A DNA stretch of 21,117 nt from G020353235 sp964569555. GTDB lineage: Bacteria > Chloroflexota > Dehalococcoidia > Dehalococcoidales > JAUYDJ01. Numbering within the stretch: the stretch's first letter is position 1; each line of letters opens with the position of its first letter. The notes beneath the pieces were generated by a model. It did not search any database and was not told the DNA's origin. It was given only the letters and a program-made list of their open reading frames with translations. Positions 1 through 8,022 of the stretch are shown one piece after another. The position numbers and the translations under genes are program-made. The stretch spans positions 1 through 21,117 of the forward strand of contig CAZMTT010000020.1 in NCBI GenBank assembly GCA_964569555.1. Reading direction: 5' to 3'.

Positions 1-99
1 GATATGGAAAAATGGCTGAGGGAGTGGGCCAGGCAGATGGCAGAGGGGGAGGACTTTGAATTAGCCGAAGCCTTCCACCGGGTAGAGGTCTGGTGGTGA
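1..99 (+). CDS. 3' end of an unidentified CDS (partial)
   Basis: The window opens inside an open frame (frame 1) that runs 32 codons to a TGA at 97-99. The visible tail is acidic and aromatic, with the pieces EKWLREWARQMAEG and AFHRVEVWW. No domain can be recognised from so little. It is co-directional with the OpuAA ATPase that follows. That gene has its own promoter at 194-222, so the two need not share an operon. It could in principle begin at the ATG at 4-6, but the frame is open to the window edge, so a partial gene is more likely. Confidence 0.5.
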   Translation, partial: DMEKWLREWARQMAEGEDFELAEAFHRVEVWW

Positions 100-193
100 C
101 CAGCCCACCTCGTATTTCTATGGACTTTTAGGGTTAAACAGAACAGAGCCACCTTCTGTCCTTCCTCATCCATATAACCATCCTTAACCCCTG

Positions 194-222
194 TTGACCT
201 GCCCTGGGGTATCTGGTATAAA
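194..222 (+). promoter_or_regulatory. sigma70 promoter of the OpuAA-like gene
   Basis: TTGACC (194-199), a 17-nt spacer and TATAAA (217-222) match the sigma70 consensus at 5/6 and 5/6 with ideal spacing. Transcription would begin near 229. This rules out the in-frame TTG at 194 as the start codon and favours the ATG at 251 (or 236). Confidence 0.65.
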
Positions 223-250
223 GTTAAGGTTGCTAATGCAGAAGGGGGGG

Positions 251-1612
251 ATGCTGGTGAGTGAAGAAGAACAGCTTGTGAGTAAAGAAGAGAAAGAGCC
301 CCAGACTGAAGAAGAACAACCCCTCGTTGAAGAAGAGAAAGAGCCCCAAGTAAAATTTTCCTGTCAGCACCTCTGGAAGATCTTCGGACCTAATCCACAG
401 CATGCCCTCACCCTCATCAAAGAAGACATGACCAAGGAGGAAGTGCTGGAGAAGACCGGTCATGTTATTGCCATCAGAGATGTTTCTTTTGATGTCATGG
501 AGGGTGAGGTGTTTGTTATTATGGGGCTATCCGGCAGCGGCAAGTCCACCCTTATCCGCTGCCTGAACCGCCTCTTCAAGCCCACCAAAGGGAAAATCAT
601 CCTTGATGGCGCTGACCTGGCCGCCATGGATGAAGAGGAACTCAGGATGACGCGCCGCCACAAGATATGTATGGTCTTCCAGCAGTTCGCGCTCTTGCCT
701 CACCGCTCCGTACTTGATAATGTCGCCTATGGGCTTGAGGTGCAGGGCATACCCAAGGCAAAGCGTCACCAGAAGGCGATGGAGGTGCTTGAGCTGGTGG
801 AGCTTAAAGGCTGGGAGAAAAACTATATTGACGAGCTCAGCGGTGGTATGCAGCAGCGAGTCGGGCTGGCACGGGCGCTGGCGATAGACCCGGAGATACT
901 GCTCATGGACGAGCCCTTTAGTGCCCTTGACCCTTTGATTCGCCGCCAGCTTCAGGATGAGTTCCTTGACCTGTTGGCTAAAGTGCACAAGACCATCGTC
1001 TTTATCACCCATGACCTCAATGAAGCCCTCAAGATGGGGGAACGCATCGCCATCATGAAGGACGGTCAGTTCATCCAGATGGGCACCCCGGAGGAGATAG
1101 TGTCGGTGCCGGCTGACGAGTATGTCACCGAGTTTGTCCGGGATGTGCCGCGGGGTAAGGTAGTCCTGGTGAAGAGTATCATGAGAGACCCCGAGGTCAC
1201 CCTGTACAGCTGGCAGGGGCCCAAGGTAGCCCTGCATGATATGCGCCAGTATGATATCCAGTATGCCTTCATTATGGACCCGGGGAGGCGGCTGAGGGGA
1301 ATCATCACCTTTGATGAGGCGCGGCAGGCTGTTAAAGATGGTGTTACCCGGCTGAGCAAGATTGTCAAAGGAAATGCCCTTCAGATTGGCCCTGACCAGC
1401 CCATTGAAGAGCTGTTACCGCTGGCTGCCACCAGCCCCAATCCGGTGGCGGTGATTGATGAGGATGAACGGCTTATCGGGGAGGTGCCCCGGGTGGCACT
1501 GCTGATGGGGATGATGGGTGAGGAGAATAACCACGTCACCAACGATAAGTCCGATAAAAATTCGAACCAGAAGAGCAATAAGGCTTCGAACGAAAAGGAA
1601 GAAGCGAAGTAA
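251..1612 (+). CDS. opuAA: Glycine betaine/proline-type ABC transporter ATP-binding protein (OpuAA/ProV-like)
   Basis: ATPase of an osmoprotectant (quaternary amine) importer at the inner face of the membrane. Numbering from the ATG at 251, it shows Walker A GLSGSGKST (about 92-100), Q-loop VFQQFALLPHRS, signature LSGGMQQR, Walker B ILLMDEPFSALD and the H-loop ITHD. The segment before Walker A (GHVIAIRDVSFDVMEGEVFVIMG) and the extended C-terminal half, which resembles degenerate tandem CBS domains, are typical of the OpuAA/ProV group rather than of generic ABC ATPases. The start at 251 has AAGG at 242-245, five nt upstream, and lies just after the promoter at 194-222. ATG 236 is an alternative. 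The N-terminus carries about 32 extra Glu/Lys-rich residues that are a 15-residue tandem duplication. No permease or binding protein lies downstream, where the next gene is convergent. Partners, if linked, must be to the left of the window. Confidence 0.9.
   Translation: MLVSEEEQLVSKEEKEPQTEEEQPLVEEEKEPQVKFSCQHLWKIFGPNPQHALTLIKEDMTKEEVLEKTGHVIAIRDVSFDVMEGEVFVIMGLSGSGKSTLIRCLNRLFKPTKGKIILDGADLAAMDEEELRMTRRHKICMVFQQFALLPHRSVLDNVAYGLEVQGIPKAKRHQKAMEVLELVELKGWEKNYIDELSGGMQQRVGLARALAIDPEILLMDEPFSALDPLIRRQLQDEFLDLLAKVHKTIVFITHDLNEALKMGERIAIMKDGQFIQMGTPEEIVSVPADEYVTEFVRDVPRGKVVLVKSIMRDPEVTLYSWQGPKVALHDMRQYDIQYAFIMDPGRRLRGIITFDEARQAVKDGVTRLSKIVKGNALQIGPDQPIEELLPLAATSPNPVAVIDEDERLIGEVPRVALLMGMMGEENNHVTNDKSDKNSNQKSNKASNEKEEAK
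260..349 (+). repeat. 45-bp tandem duplication in the 5' end of opuAA
   Basis: Two consecutive 45-bp units (260-304 and 305-349) encode SEEEQLVSKEEKEPQ and TEEEQPLVEEEKEPQ. They form a highly charged N-terminal extension that is not part of the ABC fold. Confidence 0.7.
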
Positions 1613-1646
1613 ATTACCTGCCCGGTAGGGGGATAGAGAAGGTAGT

Positions 1647-4600
1647 CTAGGCGCTCAGTCGCCGATAGAGCTGGGGGAGGCGTTCCGGGAGTAGTTTGAT
1701 ATTATCCACCACCTCGTACCCCATATCACTGGACATCATTTCCCGCATATAGTCATGCCCCTCTTTATCCACGGTAAGGCAGAAGGGGGCAATGCCCTTG
1801 CGTGCCGCTTCAGTGAAAGCCATCTTGGTGTCGTGCATGGCATATTCTTTATCGGCATGGCCCTTGCCATACTCTAGGTCCCGGGGTCTGCCGTCGCTGA
1901 TGAGGAACAGGATTCTGGTTTTGGCATCCTTCGCTTCCAGCTTGGCGGTGGCGTGGCGTACTGCCGGTCCCATTCTAGTGGCGTGGAGGGGTGAGATCTG
2001 GTCAATCCTTTTGCCCACCTTGGGGGAAAAGGACTCATCAATCTCCTTGATGACGGAGAAGTTGATGTGCTCCCGACCGTAACTGGAAAAACCGTAGATG
2101 CCGTATTTATCCCCGATGGTTTCCAGGGCTCCGATGAGCAGGGAGATACTTTGCTTGGCGATATCGATAATCCGCTTGGGCATCGTGTCCCGGGGCAATA
2201 TGTTGCCAAACTTCAGTCCACCGGTATCAATCAGTTCCGCGGTTGAGGCACTCATATCCAGCAGCAGGGCGACGCACACATCTCTCTCTACCTTCTGTTT
2301 TCGCCAGTAAATCTTCTCATCGGGGGTAGCCCCTGATTTCCGGTCGACTATGACCTGGATGGCGTCATCAAGGTCGATTCCTTCGCCGTCGGGGAGTTTC
2401 TTAATCTTTTTGAGGTGGCCCAGTTCCAGGACCTGAAACTGGGACTTTATCTGTTCCACCAGTAGCGGGTTCTCTTTGTTGGTTTTCTGCACAAAGTCCT
2501 CAGCGCCCTCTTCCAGTGTTCTCTCCTTGATGGTACACCAGTTCGGTCGGTAGGCACCAGCGGCATAGTCCCACTCATCGTAGTAGTAAACCTGCTCCGG
2601 CTCCTCGGTTGGTGGTGCCTCCCAGCCTTCGGCATCGGTGGCTTCCATTTCCTCCGGTTCGTAATAAACGGTGTAGATAAGTCCGAGGGGGAGCTTGCCG
2701 TCAGCCACGTCTTTCAGGGTAATCTCGACTTCCCTGGTCTCGCGGTCTTCGGAGGGGCCTTCTTCGCCCTTGACCTCCAGGTTCTCAATAGAGGGCTCGG
2801 GAACGAGGGTCACCTTTTTTTTACTTTTTTTTTCCTCGGTAGCTGTTTCGGTGACCTGCCACGCTTCGGCGGGGAATATCAGGTTGGGGGCTTTGTTCAC
2901 GATAGAGTAGAGGCGGATGGTAGCCTCAGCGGAGTCCTCCACGGTAGCCTCGGTGGATAGGACTTTGCCCAGAATCGGAGCCATCGATTTAAAGTAGGAA
3001 GCTCCCTCTTCTGGAACGGGGATATCTTCCAGTTTCTCCAGGGTGAGGTCAATCAGGAGCCATACCAGGGCTTCTCTGAAGCGCAGCAGGTGGATGGGAC
3101 GCCTCAGTTTGAGTTCATCGCGCTGAATCTGCTCGTAGGTATCGCTCAGCCCCTTGTACTCCTGCTTCAGGATATGGTCAATCCGGGCATCCTCAACCAC
3201 ATTAAAGATGGCTTTGGCCAGTTTAATGTCCTGGAATGAGCGGAAGAAACGTTCTAAATCGGTCAGTGGCTCTTCTTCCTCTTCCGCCTCTTCTTTGGTT
3301 GGCTCCGGCAGGCGCGGGCGCATGTCGTCAAAGAACTGGGATGGTTTATCAAAGACGAACTCCTGGCTGCCAAATTCAAGGTGCCCGGTCTGCTGGGTGA
3401 CAATCACCTTTAGCCAGGCAAAGTTCTCTTCTTTGGTGGGGTATCTCTTGACATGGGAGGGAAGGTAAATAATTGTCCCTTCCGGGGAGAGTCTCTCGGC
3501 CTGAGTCCAGCTGATTGTCGGCTCCAGAGCCTCGTCCTCGGTGACAATCTCGACATCTTTTCCGGTTAGCGCCTTACAGTACCGGTGCAGTACTTCTTTA
3601 AATGAAGCCAGGTCAGCGCCGGGGGCGAGCTGCTCAAGGATAGCCTCACCTCGGTCCGACTTCAGCTGGAAGTAGGCGATGCCCTCATCTTCATTCCGGC
3701 CCAGTATTCTGACGCCGGCTTCAAACCATTCCCCTATATCTTTGCTGTTTATGCGGCGCAGTACCGCCGGAGAGCTCTTCAGGAATTCAATAGCCGCCGG
3801 CAGTGACTTCTTCATCAGTTCTTCAAACCGCTCCAGGACCTCAGCGTGCAGCTCATGTTTCACCTTGCCCAGCGCCTCGGCACCATCAGCGAAAAAGGCG
3901 GTGGCATCTTCCGGTTTCAGCTTGATCATCTGCTCGGTTAAAGTGAGGAACTTGCCCCGCAGTCCACTGCTGACCTTGGATAAAGCCTGGGAGCAGCACT
4001 TGATGTATGCCCAGACGTCTTTGCTGCCGATGTTGGCGATGGCGGTGCCCAGAGAGATGAAGTGCTTGCGGTCCTCAGCGGCGATTCCCGCCAGTACCTC
4101 TTTGGCGGAGTCAATTAATTCATTGGCTATGTCGTAGCGCTGCTGCTTGGCCAGGGAATTGACCAACCGGGTAAGTTGCTTTAGCTCATCCAGGCTGAGC
4201 CAGCGGATCAGCTTGGGGCTGTCGCTAAAGAACTTGACGGCCAGGGCAGTTGACTTCCAGTCTCCCTGATAAAGGCTTTGCCCTAGCTTGGCCCATCCGG
4301 CCAGGTCCTCGGCGGGAAGATAGCTCACCGTTTGGGGACTTGACTTAAAGTAGGCCGTGGCCAGTGATGCGTCGTCCAGGCAGAGCTTGCGGCCGCTGTC
4401 TGCCCAGGGGATAAGTGCGGAGAATTCGAGATGGTCTAGAACTTGAGGAGTTGCCTTGAAATACTCGCTGACTGCGTCCCAGCTCTTATAACAGTTCCGG
4501 GCCATATCCATCCCCACCTCCGCCCACTGGCTCACTTCCTCCGGGGATAGGCGCTTCTCTAAGAGCTTGGTTGAAGCCCGGAATTGCTCAGCAACTTTCT

Positions 4601-4649
4601 TGGAGAAATGCTCAAGCTCTTTTTCCAACTCAGCGAATTCCATCTTCAT
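1647..4649 (-). CDS. NorD/CbbO-like protein with C-terminal von Willebrand factor A domain
   Basis: A protein of 1000 aa, longer than typical NorD (about 600-650 aa). The C-terminal ~215 residues form a VWA domain with the MIDAS motif DMSAS (about 798-802), the MIDAS threonine region TRMGPAVRHA and the strand LFLISDGRPRD. The family partners with MoxR-type AAA+ ATPases to remodel or insert metal cofactors in target enzymes (NorQD for NO reductase, CbbQO for Rubisco). Its NorQ-like partner lies 82 nt upstream on the same strand. The N-terminal ~340 residues look like a helical repeat array with a recurring motif (YFKATPQVL, YFKSSPQTV, FFSDSPKLI, FLKSSPAVL) about every 40 residues or multiples of it. 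An acidic middle region (EEAEEEEEP) and a Lys-rich stretch encoded by A9 and A8 runs follow. I chose the ATG at 4647-4649 because GGAG sits 5 nt upstream. An in-frame TTG 18 nt earlier overlaps that SD. The target of this pair is unknown here, as neither nor nor Rubisco genes are present. Confidence 0.85.
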   Translation of the reverse strand: MKMEFAELEKELEHFSKKVAEQFRASTKLLEKRLSPEEVSQWAEVGMDMARNCYKSWDAVSEYFKATPQVLDHLEFSALIPWADSGRKLCLDDASLATAYFKSSPQTVSYLPAEDLAGWAKLGQSLYQGDWKSTALAVKFFSDSPKLIRWLSLDELKQLTRLVNSLAKQQRYDIANELIDSAKEVLAGIAAEDRKHFISLGTAIANIGSKDVWAYIKCCSQALSKVSSGLRGKFLTLTEQMIKLKPEDATAFFADGAEALGKVKHELHAEVLERFEELMKKSLPAAIEFLKSSPAVLRRINSKDIGEWFEAGVRILGRNEDEGIAYFQLKSDRGEAILEQLAPGADLASFKEVLHRYCKALTGKDVEIVTEDEALEPTISWTQAERLSPEGTIIYLPSHVKRYPTKEENFAWLKVIVTQQTGHLEFGSQEFVFDKPSQFFDDMRPRLPEPTKEEAEEEEEPLTDLERFFRSFQDIKLAKAIFNVVEDARIDHILKQEYKGLSDTYEQIQRDELKLRRPIHLLRFREALVWLLIDLTLEKLEDIPVPEEGASYFKSMAPILGKVLSTEATVEDSAEATIRLYSIVNKAPNLIFPAEAWQVTETATEEKKSKKKVTLVPEPSIENLEVKGEEGPSEDRETREVEITLKDVADGKLPLGLIYTVYYEPEEMEATDAEGWEAPPTEEPEQVYYYDEWDYAAGAYRPNWCTIKERTLEEGAEDFVQKTNKENPLLVEQIKSQFQVLELGHLKKIKKLPDGEGIDLDDAIQVIVDRKSGATPDEKIYWRKQKVERDVCVALLLDMSASTAELIDTGGLKFGNILPRDTMPKRIIDIAKQSISLLIGALETIGDKYGIYGFSSYGREHINFSVIKEIDESFSPKVGKRIDQISPLHATRMGPAVRHATAKLEAKDAKTRILFLISDGRPRDLEYGKGHADKEYAMHDTKMAFTEAARKGIAPFCLTVDKEGHDYMREMMSSDMGYEVVDNIKLLPERLPQLYRRLSA

Positions 4650-4731
4650 CGCTTCTCCTCTGTCCAATCTTACTTAAAGTTTAGTTAACAGTACTCTAGT
4701 TTCATTTGAGGCGGTATTAAGAGGCAAAGGC

Positions 4732-5619
4732 TTATTTGAAGATGGCGGATACTGTTTCCTCAAGGCTCTGCTGTACCTCAGGGTCATCACTTAACGCCCA
4801 GACTACGGACACCTGACAGGCACGGCGGGGGCTAATACCACTCTCAATCAGCTTGGCGGTGTAGATGAGAAGACGGGTGCTGGCTCCCTCCTGTAAACCG
4901 TACTCCTTGAGGTGCCTCATCTTTTCTCCCAGAACGGCCAGGTCTGAGGCTATCTCCTCTGAGGTGTTGCCTTCGTGGGCGATGACCTTCTTCTCCAGGT
5001 CACGGGGTAGATAGTCAAACTCCATGGCAATGAATCTCTGCCGGGTGCTTTGCTTCAGGTCCTTGAGGGCACTCTGGTAGCCCGGGTTATAGGAAAGCAC
5101 CAGCAGGAAGTTATCGTGAGCCCTGATGACCTCTCCCCTTTTTTCTACCGGCAATATCCTTCGGTGGTCGGTCAGGGGGTGGATAATGACGGTGGTATCC
5201 TTACGCGCCTCAACAATCTCATCGAGATAACAGATAGCGCCCACCTTGGCCGCTCTCGCCAGCGGGCCATCAATCCAGGCGGTTTCGCCTCCCTTCAGCA
5301 GGTATCGGCCGACCAGGTCAGTTCCGGTCAGGTCCTCGTGGCAGGCAACGGTCACCAGGGGGAGGGGGTTATGGTCACCGCCTTTGGCGCCCGTCTTCAC
5401 GGGGATTAGCGATTGACCAAGCCGGTGAGTCATATACTCCAGAAATCTGGTCTTGCCGCAGCCGGTGGGTCCCTTCAGCAAAACCGGTATTCTCTGCTGG
5501 TAGGCGGCTTCAAATATGGCAACTTCGTCTCCCGCCGCTACATAGAAGGGCTCTTCAGTAGGAATATATTCCTCAACTCGGTATTCTTGGTATAGTTCTT
5601 TTGTCTCCTCGGTACTCAT
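4732..5619 (-). CDS. MoxR-family AAA+ ATPase, NorQ/CbbQ-like
   Basis: A 295-aa AAA+ ATPase of the NorQ/CbbQ subgroup. It has Walker A GPTGCGKT (50-57), Walker B AICYLDEI (about 128-135), a sensor-1-like LSYNPGYQ (about 175-182) and an arginine-rich STRQRF segment (about 190-195). The AAWIDGPL-type pore region is present as ETAWIDGPLARAAK. Family members form hexamers that act on a target enzyme through a VWA partner, which is the next gene downstream (1647-4649). The ATG at 5617-5619 is preceded by GGGAGAGG about 10 nt upstream and by a good promoter at 5666-5694, so this is the first gene of a two-gene operon. The client protein cannot be deduced from the window. Confidence 0.88.
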   Translation of the reverse strand: MSTEETKELYQEYRVEEYIPTEEPFYVAAGDEVAIFEAAYQQRIPVLLKGPTGCGKTRFLEYMTHRLGQSLIPVKTGAKGGDHNPLPLVTVACHEDLTGTDLVGRYLLKGGETAWIDGPLARAAKVGAICYLDEIVEARKDTTVIIHPLTDHRRILPVEKRGEVIRAHDNFLLVLSYNPGYQSALKDLKQSTRQRFIAMEFDYLPRDLEKKVIAHEGNTSEEIASDLAVLGEKMRHLKEYGLQEGASTRLLIYTAKLIESGISPRRACQVSVVWALSDDPEVQQSLEETVSAIFK

Positions 5620-5665
5620 CTAATACCAACCTCTCCCAGAATCCTAGCTAATTCTTGCCACATAT

Positions 5666-5694
5666 AGTTTACTCTACTGCTGATTTAGTGTCAA
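5666..5694 (-). promoter_or_regulatory. sigma70 promoter of the norQD-like operon
   Basis: On the minus strand TTGACA (5694-5689), a 17-nt spacer and TAAACT (5671-5666) lie about 45 nt upstream of the ATPase start. The -35 is a perfect match and the -10 matches 4/6. The same -35/-10 pair and spacing recur at 13068-13096, which supports both. Confidence 0.6.
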
Positions 5695-5827
5695 TGCCAC
5701 TATTTGCATTTAGCCACCGGATAATACCTTATCTGAATAGTTAGGGACTTAAATCTCCTCAGCTTGTTTGGGTAAACTAGTAAGTTTAGCCCGGATAGCA
5801 ACCCTCTACAAACCCCGTTTACTGGGA

Positions 5828-5873
5828 GGGGGGAACAACACCCTTCTTTACTCATTCAGGTCTTATTCCCCCC
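5828..5873 (+). terminator. G6/C6 inverted repeat between tctA and the norQ-like gene; possible terminator
   Basis: GGGGGGAA (5828-5835) pairs with TTCCCCCC (5866-5873), with two further A-T pairs inside and a loop of about 24 nt. On the plus strand it is followed by GTATTTTTT, like an intrinsic terminator. However, the flanking genes are on the minus strand, where no T-run follows. It may still stop antisense transcription, or it may be a fortuitous repeat. The rest of 5620-5915 shows only the norQ-like promoter. Confidence 0.35.
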
Positions 5874-5915
5874 GTATTTTTTCCCTTTGGCAAAAATCCC
5901 AGGCCAATTTTATGG

Positions 5916-7466
5916 CTATTCAGGCTCTACCTCTACTTTCGGGAATTTGGGCGGTCCTTTGCGGAGCTTGGCCATAAGCGGTCTCGCGAGGGGAAATACA
6001 AACAGGAGTATCGCAATAACCATGATTACGGCACTGATGGGGCGCTGGAATAAGATGACTGGTGAACCATGCCCCATAATCAGGCTCTGGCGCAGGTCGC
6101 GTTCGGTCATCGAGCCCAGCACCAGCGCTACAGCCAGCGGGGCGAGCGGATACTTCAGCTTCTTCATGACGTAGCCGAGTATACCGAAGACGAAGACCTG
6201 CCACACATCAAACATGAAGTTCCGCATGGCATAGCCGCCCAGTACCAGGGCGACCACGATTATCGGGGTCAGCATACCCCAGGGAACTCTCATGATGGAG
6301 GCCAGGACTGGTGCCCCCGCCAGGCAGATAATCAGGCAGACCGCATTGGCGATGAACAGGCTGGCAATTAACCCCCAGACGAACTCGGTCTCCTCGATGA
6401 ACATCCTGGGTCCGGGGAATAAGCCATACATAAACAGGGCTGCCATCAAAACGGCGGCGGTGGGAGAGCCGGGAACGCCCAGGGTAACCAGGGGCAAGAT
6501 TGAACCGAGGCCGGCTGATTGCGCCGCTGACTGGGGGGCGATGATTCCCTCAATGGTGCCCTCGCCGAAGTCTTCCGGGTGAGAGGAGTATTGCTTGGCA
6601 AGGCCATAGCCAACGAAGGAGGCTGGTGTTGCCCCCGTGCCGGGCAGTACGCCGATGAAGAAGCCGAGGGCAGTGCCCGTAATGGTGATCCACTTGCGTT
6701 GCCATAGTGACAGCAGTCCGTCCTTGAAGTCCTTCATTCCCATCTTGGCGGCAATACTCTCCAGTTTCAGCCCTATCCTCTCCTCGGCGTTAATCAGGAT
6801 TTCACCCAGACCGAAGAGACCGACGGTTACCGGCACGAAGTTGAAGCCGCTCAGAAACATGATGGAACCGAAGGTAAGCCGCGGCTGGCCGGTGACAATA
6901 TCCAGCCCCACTGTGGTCAGGAGCAGCCCGAAGGCGGTGCAGAGCAGTGTCTTCCAGGCTGAGCCTCTACCCAGCCCGACGAAGGTGCTGAACGCCAGCA
7001 TCATAATGGCAAACATCTCCGGCGGGCCAAACTTGAGGGCAAACAGGGCAATGGGCAGGGCGGCAATGACCAAAATGACTGCCCCGATGACCATCCCGAA
7101 GAAGGAGGAGAAGAATGCGGCGCTCAGCGCCAGTCCCGGGTTTCCCTTCTTCGCCATCGGGTAGCCATCAAAGATGAGCGCCACTGACCATGGCTCCCCG
7201 GGGATGGCAAACAGGATGGATGTGATGACGCCCCCGTAGAGGGCGCCCCAGTAGATAGCAGCCAGGAATATGATGCCAATCTCACGGGGGACCAGGATAC
7301 TCAGCGGCATCAGCAGGGCTACCCCGGCGGTGCCGCCAAGCCCGGGCAGGACGCCGATTACTAGTCCAAGCAAAATTCCTAGCGTCAAAAACACTATTGC
7401 CAGGGGGTTTAAGGCTACCCCAAATCCTATCATCAGGTTATGTAATGACGTTAATAAAACTTCCAT
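5916..7466 (-). CDS. tctA: Tripartite tricarboxylate transporter large membrane subunit TctA
   Basis: A protein of 516 aa, the usual length of TctA. It is the large (about 12-helix) permease subunit of a TTT-family secondary transporter that takes carboxylates from a periplasmic-type binding protein. The two diagnostic loop motifs are visible: GLVIGVLPGLGGTAGVALLMPL near the N-terminus and GVLPGTGATPASF in the second half, reflecting the internal repeat of the family. The ATG at 7464-7466 has an AGGAGGTG directly upstream at proper spacing. The in-frame GTG at 7470-7472 falls inside that SD, so I reject it. tctB ends 9 nt upstream, so the two are translated as a unit. The substrate is not encoded in recognisable residues. 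Genomic context points to a C2-C4 dicarboxylate, plausibly oxalate. Confidence 0.93.
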   Translation of the reverse strand: MEVLLTSLHNLMIGFGVALNPLAIVFLTLGILLGLVIGVLPGLGGTAGVALLMPLSILVPREIGIIFLAAIYWGALYGGVITSILFAIPGEPWSVALIFDGYPMAKKGNPGLALSAAFFSSFFGMVIGAVILVIAALPIALFALKFGPPEMFAIMMLAFSTFVGLGRGSAWKTLLCTAFGLLLTTVGLDIVTGQPRLTFGSIMFLSGFNFVPVTVGLFGLGEILINAEERIGLKLESIAAKMGMKDFKDGLLSLWQRKWITITGTALGFFIGVLPGTGATPASFVGYGLAKQYSSHPEDFGEGTIEGIIAPQSAAQSAGLGSILPLVTLGVPGSPTAAVLMAALFMYGLFPGPRMFIEETEFVWGLIASLFIANAVCLIICLAGAPVLASIMRVPWGMLTPIIVVALVLGGYAMRNFMFDVWQVFVFGILGYVMKKLKYPLAPLAVALVLGSMTERDLRQSLIMGHGSPVILFQRPISAVIMVIAILLFVFPLARPLMAKLRKGPPKFPKVEVEPE

Positions 7467-7475
7467 CAACACCTC

Positions 7476-7949
7476 CTAGAAGGGAAGCCCCAATATGTAC
7501 CACGGGCTCTTGGGCAGGGGAATCATTAGCCCTTGCTCAAAGCCGTAAAAGACGCCTAAAGTCATTAGCACCGCTAGTCCTATGATAGCCCACCAGTGAC
7601 TCTTTCCCAGCCACCAGGCAAACACGATGCTGTAAACGAAGATGGCGATGTATGTCCCTAAGAGCTGTATCATCAGGCAGAAGGCAAATGAGGTCAATGT
7701 CACGTAGCCGGCGGATAGAGCCGATTCTCGGTTGATGAAGAAGGTCTCCTCAGTTTTCTTACGCTTGATGCCTTGGTAGAGGATTACCCCAGCCATGGAT
7801 ATCTGGAGCACACAAAGCCAGAACATGATAAAGCCGGCTTGCGGGCCGCTAGTGCCGACGGCGCCGATACCGAGCCTAAGTGCGTCAGCGAGTCCTACGA
7901 TGCCGATGCCTATGAATAATAAGGCGATAGAAATCTCTGCTATTCGCAT
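7476..7949 (-). CDS. tctB: Tripartite tricarboxylate transporter small membrane subunit TctB
   Basis: 157 aa with four predicted hydrophobic segments (about 4-26, 38-58, 80-108 and 118-138). This is the size and topology of TctB, the small permease subunit. Family features are the N-terminal IALLFIGIGIVGLADALRLG and the C-terminal GLMIPLPKSPW, close to the LPxGP-like ending common in TctB. SD AGGAG lies 6 nt before the ATG. It sits between tctC and tctA in the canonical C-B-A order. A 13-bp perfect hairpin separates it from tctC and may set a different expression level for the binding protein. Confidence 0.9.
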   Translation of the reverse strand: MRIAEISIALLFIGIGIVGLADALRLGIGAVGTSGPQAGFIMFWLCVLQISMAGVILYQGIKRKKTEETFFINRESALSAGYVTLTSFAFCLMIQLLGTYIAIFVYSIVFAWWLGKSHWWAIIGLAVLMTLGVFYGFEQGLMIPLPKSPWYILGLPF

Positions 7950-7965
7950 CCCACACTCCTATTAT

Positions 7966-7996
7966 GGTGCAGGGCTGGTTACCCCAGCCCTGCACC
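7966..7996 (-). repeat. Intercistronic hairpin between tctC and tctB
   Basis: GGTGCAGGGCTGG (7966-7978) and CCAGCCCTGCACC (7984-7996) form a perfect 13-bp stem with a 5-nt loop, right after the tctC stop. No T-run follows on the minus strand. It is therefore more likely an RNA stability or processing element (or a leaky stop) that keeps binding-protein mRNA above permease mRNA than a true terminator. Confidence 0.75.
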
Positions 7997-8022
7997 CGTG
8001 ATCTAGGCCGAATTGGCAAAAC

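Noticed and set aside
100..193. Terminator between the partial first gene and opuAA
   Set aside because: Only a weak ACAGA/TCTGT stem without a T-run was found.
527..1237. 236-codon minus-strand frame opposite opuAA
   Set aside because: Shadow of the strongly supported ABC ATPase on the plus strand, with no SD or domain of its own.
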